From Temnothorax longispinosus (Eukaryota; Arthropoda; Insecta; Hymenoptera; Formicidae), in the NCBI RefSeq assembly GCF_030848805.1, contig NC_092361.1:23767406-23831405 (forward strand): a DNA stretch of 64,000 nt. The letters are read 5' to 3'. Of this stretch, positions 38,515 to 50,934 are shown in pieces. Position numbers and translations under genes: made by a program. The stretch's first letter is position 1, and every line of letters starts with the position of its first letter. The notes beneath the pieces are model-generated. The model was not told where the DNA came from, made no database searches, and saw nothing but the letters and a program-made list of their open reading frames with translations.

Positions 38515-41500
38515 ATGGACTTCAGCTTGCCCTTCTCGATTCTCATCGTCCTTTTGTTCAAGTTTTTTACGCATGGCTTACCAATGCAAGAGGAACTTTA
38601 CGGTATAAAATATATGTGAATATTAAATACATTTAGCCAATAGAAATATTAATAAGAGTATTAAACATTTTTATTTGAAATATTTTTCTTTCAAACTTGT
38701 TCGAAAAATATCTGAGCTTTTACACATATCAACCAAGAATTTCTTACTGTTATTACCGTTATTGTTACCGTTTGCGAGTAAAACGTGATGAAAACAACTC
38801 GTGCGTTCCAGGATTAACACATCCTGATATATTATGATGATATTGAGTTTTTATTACATTATGGGAAGTACTATGAATAATTCGATTAAATTGAAGCGAC
38901 TTTAGCAAAATATATAACTGCTATTGACCTGCCGAAGTTACGATTAGATAAACGTCATAATATGGAGTTCGGGGTGAATCGTTATCGCAACTACACACAC
39001 ACGCTTTTATATTTACTTCCTACTTAACTCATTTTCTATTATGAAAACGATATGATTCACACCTCGTGTTATATGATAACGCACTTTTCCAATTCTAATG
39101 TTGATATGCGCAAAATCGAAATGACAAATTGGATGTTGATCCAGTGCTTACTATCGACAGTTTTTCTTTGCTTTCTATAATATATTAGAGATATATCCAC
39201 TAACTCAATCTTAATTTTGATAACTGATTCTATGAGCCACTTAATTAAAGTCTATTTTTCTCTCGAAAAAATGAAGGATAACATTCCAGTAATTCATATT
39301 AGATATTTTTGTAATTAACTCTCGAATTAGAATTCGAATTAATCGAGAAATATAAGTTTAATATTTGTTCGTTCTTCCGAAACTCGAAATATATGAAACT
39401 ATATATCTTCCTTGTTTAGTCGTTGGGAATTTGTTGATGTCTCGACAGTTTCGTTGAATAAAAATAAACTCCAAATTCATTACAGAATACCATTAATTAT
39501 CGAGAATTTATAATTATAGTTTATGCAATTCTACAATAAGTTCTACAAAATATTCCCTGATTCCAATTAATGTTGCGGTGTCGCGAACAACATTCGCGGA
39601 CAACATTCACGGCTAAGTATGTGACGTGACTGTTTTTCCCCGCTGCTGTAAAATACAATGATGCTTTTACTACTACTAGTACCGCACAGCGACACGGTAC
39701 TTGCATGTAATTAATTCAAACGAAAGATCGACAAAAGTCGTCGTGTGTACGTAATTTTCCAACGCTTATCGATTGGTCTATCGATCTGTTACGCAACCAC
39801 GATTGCGAAAATCGTTTTCATTAAATCGTATGGTGAAAATTCGCAATCTAGAAAGACGAAACTTGTATATACATATATGTATTTTATTTCATGTATCACA
39901 AACAAGACTCATTTTTGTTATATTTAATCTTTAAAGTATTTTGATTTATAATTTTATTATTTTTCCAAAATAAAACTTAAATCTGAATTTTTGAGATCAA
40001 ATTATTTAAGCTAAATAATCTATAAAAGAAAAATATTTCTATATAATGAGAGAGAGAGAGGGGGGGGGGAAGGAGGGAGGTATATAATATTATCTCTTTC
40101 TTTTATCCTTCTAGTTTAGGATTTTCTCAAATTACTATACCGTCCTGTGTGCGAATAAATGCTATCATTCGAAAATAGTATGTAAACCCGAGTAAAAGTG
40201 TGGGTCGTGCGTTTAGATTATTTTCAATGACTCATGCTTTTCCTCATGGGCTTTCCCGCCTACAATTAAATCGAAATGTAACCTCGTTTTGGTTGACACA
40301 CAGAAGGCAGTTACTGCAGAACGGAGGACGGCAGGCCAGGCGTGTGCAAAAAGATATACGAATGTCCATCCAGACTGCAAGAAGTAAAGGAAGGTAAAAG
40401 AAGCTCGGATTCTACGGGACGTTGCGGCTTCCAGGATTTCACGGAAATAGTTTGTTGTCAGTTCAATATTACGGACAAAATAGGACTTCGACCAGCAGAG
40501 ATAGGTATATATGATGTCCCTTTTCTGTTTTTTTTTTTTTTTTTTTTTTTTATAGTAGAATAACCGTTTTATGGTGATCCGAAAACTAAAGAATTGCGAC
40601 GGAATTTTATTTCTACAGATATTTACAACGCATTTCGTGCTGACTGAGTTACGCGCAAAAATTATTCTCTTAAAATTTCATGAATTGACTCGTTTTTATT
40701 TTTTTACGCCCAATCAACCCCTACATTTAGGATACATTTCGCAAACTAAAGTCTATCGCTTGGTTTTACAAATTACTGTGCCACTCGACCGAGAGATATC
40801 TTTTTGTTTTGAAATAATAAAGAGACGAGAGACGAGAGAGACGAGCGACGAGAAAGCCGATCGACGAATGATAATTATACTCCGCATCCACGAAATCGCT
40901 ATCGATTAACATTCTATCTTTATTCAGAAACAGGTTTTTCAACTAGCTGCTATAACTTTTGATAATGGCTCTTATTTTCTTCATCCAAATGAAGACAAAA
41001 TCCAACGTCGATATGTTTTGTCATGCACTATAGCGTGTTTATGTCACTTTGTATACGATTTTAAGATATTGCTGAAATACCAAAGTATTTACACAAACGC
41101 GTCCATTTAAACGTCAACAACAAAGCTATTTTAATTTTTATCATATATTTATCACTGTTTTAATGTATGTACATGTACCTATAGTAACATGCGCGCGTGC
41201 GCAAATTGCACGATCATCGTTTCCGAGAATCTCGTTTAAATAATGAACGGCCTTGAAGTGGAGACGCGCACGGTGACGTAACAATCTTCATGGCTTTACG
41301 GTCACGGTTACGGTTACGGTTACGGTTCCGGTTCCGGTTCCATATTAGATCCGAACAGGTCGGTTTCGCGTTAACGGTGTTAGACTAATCGATTGATTGT
41401 GTTCTTTAATTTAAAATACAAAAGAGATGGTTTTTAACGGACGTCGGTGCGCTTGGATTTTTAGCATGTCGCCAGTACGAGAACGAGATTGGAGCCAACG

Positions 41501-43117
41501 GTAAGGTGAGGAGGGGCACGGTTACGGCTGAAGTGCAGTTCAACATATTTGGCGGCACGCAAACCGAACACGGGGAATTCCCGTACATGGTCGCTCTGGG
41601 GTACGAGAACGAAGATAAGAACGACGACAATTCGGAAGCTATCAAGTACAACTGCGGTGGCACGTTAATTTCCTCGCAATATGTGTTAACCGCTGCTCAC
41701 TGCGTCAATAATATACAGGAGAAAGTGCCGATAGAGGCAAGTAACAGCGAGCTCCAAGTTCAAGGTCGCGATATATTTGAACTGACTATCGATATCTGCG
41801 ATCGATTCGAATCTTTCGTTTAGAAGAGAAAAGGTTAAAAATAAGAGAAACTAAATTTAGATTCGCGCAAAATACTTATAAATAAAAATATTTTAGTCGG
41901 GCGAAAAGTCTTTTCAATTTTTCTCCGCGAGTGATAAACGCAAAGAGTATCAATTAAGTATCATTAATTCATGCGATCGGAGTTGACGCACAAATGTCGC
42001 AGATAGTGAACATTCAAGTTCAAATTTCGCGAATATATATAGAAACGAAATTGATAACACATATAATTTCCGTCTTTGTCGATGATCAAATGTACAGATC
42101 TTGCCTATCGTTCTTAGGATAGCAAATTTTCTTTGCTCTCACAGGTAAGAGTCGGCAGCGAAGATCTGAAGAACGTTGGGGACGATGCGCAACGAATTCC
42201 CATAAGCAACGTAATAACGCATCCGCAATATAAGCGCAGCGTGAATTACAACGACGTGGCTATTTTGAAATTAAGTACGCCTGTACGCGTGGCGAGTAAC
42301 GTACGGCCGATCTGTATCCAAACGAAATCTTTAGACTCCATGGATGTACGATCGAACCTAACGTTTATCGTGATTGGCTGGGGCGCTACCAGCTTCGACG
42401 AGGACAGCAGTACCAAATTGATGAAGACACCGGGTCTCAGGTGAGAATACAACGAGAATACAAAACATAATACATAACATTTTTACTATTTTTAGCAAAA
42501 TTTTTTAGCAATAACTCTTTGGAAAACTCTTTTCAAACATATGTTTACTGAAATTCTTTTACTAAAAACCAAATTTCTTATTTGACTTCGAGCTAGTATC
42601 TTTGCGGTTTTGTACATATCTTGCGATAAAAAAATCACCTTTACGTATAATTATTTATAGATACGTACGTAGCCAAAGTTAATTAATAAAATTTTGACGA
42701 TTGACGAAATATACGTGTACATATATTCTTGTATATCTGTTATAAATATTTCTTTGTATAACGCAAGACACCATCCCGCGATTTACGTACTATTTAAATT
42801 ATGCTCCATTTCCAATTTCCAGCCTCGTAGACAGGGAATCGTGCGCGAAATCGTTCAATGGTTTCGGCAAGTTACCCCGCGGTTTGGACGAAAGTATGCT
42901 GTGCGTATTGGATACCAACGTCACAAGAAGGTCGGACGCTTGTCACGGAGATAGCGGCGGGCCCTTGTTAATGCTCACCGAGTCTGGTTGTAGCATTGTG
43001 GGAATCACGGCTTTCGGCCAAAATTGCGGAGGTTCTATACCGGGAGTATATACAGCGGTATATTCCTTCCTGGAATGGATCGAGAAGGAAGTCTGGCCGG
43101 AAATGATCGACGAATGA
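38515..43117 (+). CDS. CLIP-domain serine protease (snake/venom-protease-like)
   Basis: Five exons: 38515-38602, 40304-40504, 41465-41736, 42145-42440, 42823-43117. Phases close to give 383 aa. A signal peptide (ILIVLLFKFF) is followed by a CLIP domain with six cysteines (about residues 32-83; YCRTEDG, YECPS, GRCGF, VCC), a linker cysteine (ACRQYE) and an S1 catalytic domain. The triad is His175 (TAAHC), Asp224 (NDVAIL) and Ser330 (GDSGGP). Asp324 at the S1-pocket position predicts trypsin-like cleavage after Arg or Lys. The zymogen junction reads VQFN|IFGG, so P1 is Asn rather than a basic residue. Such proteases act in extracellular cascades for melanisation, Toll activation or patterning, and some are venom components. 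Intron 3 uses a GC donor (GAG|GCAAGT at 41737). A polyadenylation signal lies at 43396-43401. Confidence 0.92.
40528..40551. repeat. Poly-T run in protease intron 2
   Basis: More than 20 T residues lie 24 bases after the donor of the second coding exon. On the minus strand this would look like a poly-A tail, but no retroposed gene is visible beside it. Confidence 0.8.
41305..41340 (+). repeat. Hexamer array (CGGTTA)3(CGGTTC)3 in protease intron 2
   Basis: Six perfect hexamers lie 125 bases before the acceptor of exon 3. The unit changes once, from CGGTTA to CGGTTC, halfway. The usual insect telomere unit is TTAGG, so this is not a telomeric remnant of that type. Confidence 0.9.
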
Positions 43118-43536
43118 TAGATGGATCGGTTTTCGACTCGATGTGTCGAGACTTTCCGTGCAGTGATCAATGATTGACGTGACGTGACGCGATTTAGATA
43201 CTCTAAAGCGACTTGTGGTAGTAGTGGCGTTATTACGATATCTAGTCTGAAGCTTTTCGTACACTCAGCCTACGCAGCATTTATTTTTTCAATACCTTAT
43301 ATCTTACAAAATGCGCTTTAGCGAATTTTATACTTTTATACGTATGATTCTGCTCTCTCAAATAATATATATCATTCTGTATGTATACGTGCTTCAATAA
43401 AACGTGAATATTCAGCTTGTTTTTCTTTCTCTCTATTCTGAAAAAAAACTTGTCTGTGAAAACAAATCGGCAACGTTCAAATTGTTCAGTTGAATAGCGT
43501 TGAGGATAACGAACATTTTTCTCGTAAATCTATAAA

Positions 43537-46500
43537 ATGGCTGATAAGAAAGATGAGGAGAAGAAGGAGGAGGATGATCGTATTGAATTTCTCTATAAAT
43601 ATTTGGTGCTTTCGAGAAAAATTAAACTCGACAAATGGGTAAAGATGTTAACAAACGAGGAATACAAGGTACAATATTTTCCTCTAAATCTTAACCTTAA
43701 CCCAAATTAACAAAATCAAATTTTTTTAAATATCATTCATTACCACGATTTAAGATATCTCCATCCAAACTGAAATTTTCTATCTTCGTGCGACAGCAAT
43801 CCAAAATCAATTTTTGTTAAACAAATAAATCGTTTAGCCCTTATTTTATTTTATTTGTATTGTATATAAATGTCAGGAGACGGTTATGAAATTCTTCGAT
43901 ACACCGTCGGAGATGATTCTGATAATACAACTAAATCCGGCTGGTGTGTTAGTGCCGTTTCTCGAGATACCACCGACAGGTTGGGTTAAGGCATCGTATT
44001 TTATAAAAAAAGACCCTGTCGAGATCACGAAAGAAAATTATAGGAATGTCATTATACCCGGTGATATGGCTTCGAAACCTATCGAGGAACTATCCGTCTT
44101 GGTTGAGGAGGTAGCGCGATTGCACGTTCGAATTAAATATCGTTCGCGTCCATGAAAAGGGACTGACCCTTACGCGAACGTTCTGCCTAGGCTTATGTAC
44201 CGATATTATCGAATCCGAAGAACCACAAGGGTTGGCCACGCGTTATCGGCGAGGACATGAAAAAGCACGTTTACGATCTTCGCAATATGATATGCCAGGT
44301 ACAAGAAGTAGTTTTAACTCTTAACTCACAAGATGTAATATTTATCCACACAACAGGTATTATTGCTATCCTAAAATATGTAATTTAATTTACTTCTTTT
44401 ATCTTAATAAAAAAAATTTCTTCTTAAAAGATATTCTTCAAATCTTCACGGTATTAACTGACTGTGAGTGTTAAATCTCGAAATGGACCAAAAATGTCCT
44501 CATCAACCGGTCAAAATATCGACGAGAAATGCCTTATCTCTTTCAGGTCAAAGGTAAGATGATGGGACAAACTTTACTACCGATGCCAATGGGCATCGAA
44601 CAGATATTCGAGGCGGAATGGAAAGCGCAGCAGAGTGGCGGGTTCGAGGTCGATCTTCCTTTAAAAAGCAATATAGAAACCATCGTAACGAAATGGTGCT
44701 CGCAAATCGGTGATACGCTAAACGAAGAAAGCCCAAGAAATGATAAGCAGTTGCTACCAAAAGCAGGTATTGCAGCATTTAAGCAAAATTTAAAAGCAAA
44801 TGTTTTGTAACATTCAAAACATTAGACCAATTTTTTTCATATACGTTACTTCTTAAAATGTAATATAAGTATATTTTTATGTGGAATATACAATACATAA
44901 AAAAACATGAGAATACATTTTTTATTTTCCCGAATTACTGATTTTCAACCAAATTTAATTAATTAAGAAATTGAATTGAGAATCGAAGAAACGTTAATCC
45001 TCAACAATGTACTTGCAGAAATTGATTTTTGGAGTCAACGACTTGTAAACGTTGAATCTATTCACAGTCAAATGAGGGACCTACGAGTGAAAAAGATGGC
45101 ATCTATTCTAGAATTAACCAAGAGCCCTTGCTCACCGCGTTTCAAGGCTCTGTTGAAGGACGTTATCGCTGGTTAGATCTTGCTAGCGTTAATCGAACGA
45201 TATACTACAACGAGTATTAATTATGTCGATTAGGCGTTTCGTCTTTTTCTTACTGTAATATATTGTCGCTACATTATTCTAATGAATTATTTTAAAGGAA
45301 AAGCAGAGTTGATTAATTTTTTAATAAACTTCCAAAAATCACGTCATGAAATCACGCTAAAATTACGTAATTTTGCAAATTAATTTAATTTACATAATTT
45401 AATACAAAAATTTTTTATTCGTCCCTTAAAAGCGGTGATTGAAGCCCGCGATGTATGCGCTTACTTAAAAGCGTTGGAACCTCATTTCGAAGACATACAA
45501 AATACCGAATTCCAAGACATACAGCCGAAATTGAAACCATTATTGCACTGCGTGTGCCTCATATGGTCAAATTCAAAATATTATTGCACCCCAACGCGAA
45601 TAATCACGCTATTATCCGAAATATCTAATCTACTAATTGCTGAGGTACGTAAGAAAAAAATAGATATTTTTATATTGAGATACTCGAGCAATCAAGATAT
45701 TCTTCGCAGGCCACGAAATATTTGGATCAGAGTACTTTGTTTACTGGTGATATCGAGGATAGTCTAAAACGTTTAGTGCATGTGACAAATATTTTAAATT
45801 ATTATACAGAAATGTTTGAAACGTTTCGAAGTAAATTGGATAATTACTTTAAGCATTCAACCGAACTAATTCCATGGAATTTTGACGATGAATTGGTGCT
45901 TGGAAGAATAATGAATTTTCAGAAACGTTTGGGAGAGATTAAAGTTTGTAATGCTGATTTTTAAAATAAATGTAACATTTTTTAAATTATGCTTTTCATA
46001 ATTGGATTCTCACACTGTTTTTAATTTTTTTGTCAATTAATCTGAAAATTTTAATAGTTACATGTGTATGTGTATCACTCACTGCACGCACACTCACTTA
46101 GGTATATATACAAAATTTGAAAATAAAAAAAATAAAAATGCATTTTTATATAATGTAAGAAAAATATGATTGTTATTTTAAGCACAAAACAATTTATCTA
46201 TAAATGATTAATTATTGCATACTATTTGTCAGATGTTATTTGATACGGCTCAAGAATATTTTAAGCTAGAAAGAATGGAATTCGCGATTTTAAAAAAGAA
46301 AACATTGTGTTCGAAAATATATGACATTCATGAAAAATTTGTTAAAATTTACAATGAATTTGCCGAATTAGAGTACGATATTCTGATGCCGGAAGAGATA
46401 CGATTCACAGATCACGTTAATTCTTTTTTAGTAAAGGTAAGCGCGATAATCGCGTATCATATGTCATATGATACTTGTATTTTATACGCTTTGTATGATG

Positions 46501-49500
46501 ACTGCTTTTCATAAATTAGTAAGATTACCGTTTCAATGTAAAACATTGTCGACTCATTTACCGTAGGTAGAAGAGTTTGACAGAGAGCTGGCAAATATAT
46601 TCGATCAAGCATTTTCTGAATGTCACAATACTGAAATTATTTTTAAAGCAATATGGATTCTAGGCTCAATGGCCAATCGACCAATCATTATGGCACAATT
46701 ATGGCACAATTACGAGAGATTGCTTCAAAGAATTCATAGACATTTCGATGATATTAAAGTGCGCTGCAATATTGATATTTAATAGACATAATATAGCCGT
46801 AATGATAGATGATGAGCCTTAGACAGACACTCCATTTACCTTTTCCAGGTCATATTTGACAGCACCTTCAAAGATTATAAGGAGGACGAATGGATTGAAA
46901 CCGATCAGTATTTCCCACATGTTGCTGGCGCATTGTGTACGTTGACGCAATTGCGCCAACGGATAGACTATCCGATGCAATGTGCGAAATTAATTGACCA
47001 TCCTTTGATAAACCTCAGAATAGTACGTGAAACCAAACCAAAATACGATCAAATGCAGGTAACATTTCATAAACCCTAGAAGAAAGCAAAAAGCGACGTT
47101 GGATATCATCATTTACTTTACACAATTAGTTATTTTTCAATGTTTTTATTTATTTACGTAGATATATTTCTCTCATTCTCTACTGTAATATCTTAATTTT
47201 ATAAAGTTTCATGACATGTATCAAGTATCACTCCCTACACGATTACCGTTAGCTACATATATTTATTTACGATAATGTGGTTATTAAAAAAAAATCATCT
47301 GAAATAATTATTAAAACATTTATGATATCTAATGTATTCGTCCGATTCTTGAATTGTGTCAATAAAAGCACGTCGTGTCCTTATAAGTCACTCATGGACG
47401 CGATGGAGCATAAAATATTCACCGACTGGGCCAACAAGGTAGTCGATATAAGCAACGTTCATTTGTCGAAAAGCTTATTAACAATACATGAAAACAAGCT
47501 ACTCGATTTAAACTTTGATCCGGAACTGACTGCTCTATTGCGAGAAACTCGTTTTATGATCACTATGAAGAGAACGGACCTAACCGAGGAAGCGATTCAA
47601 TTATATTATAGAACGCCGTATTTTTTTGAGAGTACCTACAGTCTCAGTTTGCTCGTGCAATGGTGAGTAAACGCATCATTAAATAACTAGAAATAGTTCG
47701 ATCCGCATACGTTTATTCAAAAATGGTAGGTACAATTGGATAAGGAATAATATTTTGCCCGTGGAATTTGAATTATTGAAGCACGAAATTGAAAAAGTGG
47801 ACGAAGTCATTCGCATTGGCCAGGAAAACTATAATTGGAATTCTCCAGGTGAAATTTTTAATTATGACAGATCATGTGTTGTATATAAAAACATTTAGAT
47901 ATTATATTATTGCTAATAATAAACCAAAAGTAACGTATGAGTAAATTTTTAAAATCTTTGTAATTCAGAACTTTGCGGCATCTCCGCGATACCTTTAGAT
48001 ATATAACTTTTTCTCTTGCTTCACAACAATAATCAATAATATAAACAGACAAATAAAATCAATGTTTCACCATACCTACACCGAAGATTCGTTTCACAGA
48101 AGTGCCAGAGTATATCGATAATTTGCTGGGTCTGGTGCGAAAGTTACATTCGCGAATCTTTTACGCTCAAGAAAACATCAATACGTTGTTGCGTATAATT
48201 TACTCGTGGGCTATGTCCCCGATATTAGAACGCAAAGATTTTAAAGATGAGAATTTGCTCGCCGTGAGTGAACGTGACGAGCATTTCCAAAAGAGATATA
48301 ATCAGATCGAGCATGCTAGTAGAGAGCTAAATCGAGTCTTGGATGAAAATTATAAACTTTTCTTCGATTTGCTACCCGATTCAGTGTATGAGAAAGATGA
48401 GATTAAATTGGACAAAAGTAATTTTTTTATTTATTTCTTGTTTCTAAAGACTTTCAATTTTTTTATATGACAAAAGACAATTTTTCAAATTTTAAAGTTC
48501 TATGAGTTGGCCGAAAAATAAAATGATGACATATTCGTTACAGACGCGCGAATAGATACGCAAAAGCAAGAATTTGAAGAACTCGAAGAAATAACAGATT
48601 ATGTAAAAGAATCGCAAACTTCACCGAGTAGATTGAGGTGTGACAACCAATCCTTTCTTAATATTAGAATACATAACTTGTTTGTGTAATTTCTTAAATC
48701 GTAAGCAGCAATAAAATTTAATAATTAAAAAATTTTTGTACTTGTCATAAAATATTTTTTTATCTTTATCATCAGAATTGATGAAGAAAAGGAAAGAATA
48801 ATTGTTCGCGATGGCGTGGAAAATGAAGTGGTCGGAACGAAAAAGAACGAACGAATGATGGCGACAACCGAAATAACATTAACGGACGAGGAAATCGCTC
48901 AGAATATGATCAAATGGAAGCCTTATCTCGTTTATGTTGACAACTTGATATCAAAAGCTTTAATCCAAGCCGCTTCTACTAGGTAATGAGTTTCATTAAA
49001 CATTTACATAAAGTTAATGTTAATACAATGTCTGTTAATTGATTATTAATACTATCACATTATTTACATTGTTCATTAATCGATGACACTTAATCGAATA
49101 AGTATATACTGTATATATTTAAGCAAAATATTTCTTCTATATTAAATCCTCGAATTCTGAGAATTCGAGAATGCTGAAGATTGTAAAAACTAAAAATTAA
49201 AAATTAACGTGCTTTTATATATATAGAATTCTTTTTGATTTGATCACTTTCTAGATACCACTAATTAATAATGAAATCCGACTGTTTCACGCGATATGTA
49301 TCTATGTGCCGCAGCATATGTTATCTGCTGGATGAAACTGATCCGGAAAGTAACGTGTCACCTCTTTTCGAGATTCATCTGTCACTCGAGACACCCCACA
49401 TTGTCTTTCGTCCTGCGGTGGATCCGGACGATCCCGAGGGCTTCTATACATTTTACGAGCGTCTGCTGCTTGATATTATGAGAATGGGAACTTTAATACC

Positions 49501-50934
49501 ACGCGTAGATCCTGACATTGCAACGGAACGAAACCACTACGGAGTACGTCATTGTATATAGGGTGCTCAATAATAGGCGCTTATCGACCATACATTGCGT
49601 GTTGAAAAATAAAATAATTCTTTCTTAATTATTTATGTTGAAACGATTAATTAAAAAGAGGAGATTATAAATTGCGCTACTGAAATGCGAATAAATAACA
49701 AAACTTGATTTTTCAGCTAATTTGAACTTCATCTTAATATATATAAAGCCTGGTCTTTTTTTTTGTCACTCTCATATATTACGATTCTTCCGTCATTAAC
49801 CACAATATAATTCTTCAAGGCCGACTTAGCGGAAGAAGAAAACATCATTTTCATGCTCGAGGAAACGTGTAATCGAATCAAGTTAGGTTTGGTGCAAGCA
49901 CAGGAATATATCGTCGTAAGATCTTTAAACAACTTTGTAGTAATCTTATTTTTAATCGTAAATTTTGTTCATAAAAAAAAAGAATATTTATGGCCCGATA
50001 ATAACTTCTTTGCAGAACTTATCTAGAATTATAAATCTTTTGAAATGTAGCACTAAATATTATGAGATAATTTCCGTAGGACAATGTGAGACGCAGCGTG
50101 AATTTGGCATTTGTTTGTCCGGAAGCATTTTTTGTACTTTAATAACCCGAACTATTTGTCCATAGAGAGCTATAAAACTATTAAAAATAAAGTCAGAACT
50201 CTCTCAATACTTGATAAGTTTTTACAAAATGATACGCCAGCTTCACGACGTTTCTACATTTATGCTTTGTGAAAACCAATATTCCTCGAATTACAGATTT
50301 TCGAACCATTTTCCTGGTTATGGCTTGATGATAGACAACAATACTTGAACCTGTTTTTACGTTTCGGCCGTGCGCTCACGGATGAAGAAAAAGAAATGGT
50401 GGCGCAAGAAAATTTGTCGGAATATCTAAAAGAGAGAAAGCCAGGACTGGCTGATTTTAAAAGAGAAATTGATTACTTTATGGGACTTTATAAAAAATGC
50501 GACGAGTTTGAGAATGAAAAGATTTTCTTGCGTTGGCTACGGCTAGATGTAAGAGCCTTGAAACAAACTCTATTAAACACGATCTGCAAGTGGACTAATT
50601 TATTCAAGACACATCTGGTTGATCATGTTAACAGCGAGTACGTATATTCGTTGTTACATATACACTATATAATCGTACGTGCCTTATATATTTTTTTAAA
50701 TCTTATATATCTATAGATTAATTTATATTGCATAATATCGAATCAATAGTTAATTTTAGTTATTTTATATATCACAGACTTAGAAATCTTAGCGAATTCT
50801 TGACAAATGCTTTAAAGAAATTTACCCAGCCAATCGCACCGGATGATTATGAGGATTTGTTAAATACTATATATTATTTAAAGGAAGTGCGAGATCGACA
50901 GTACCAAATCGACGATATGTGGGAACCTATCAAG
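43537..50934 (+). other. Dynein tail (DHC_N1 region), exons 1-19
   Basis: About residues 1-1262. An acidic, lysine-rich start (MADKKDEEKKEEDD) is followed by tail blocks recognisable in beta chains, such as LRVKKMASILE and HVAGAL. This part binds the other heavy chains and intermediate chains. Exons 14-15 (48544-48982) encode a highly charged acidic stretch that looks less conserved than its neighbours. Confidence 0.8.
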
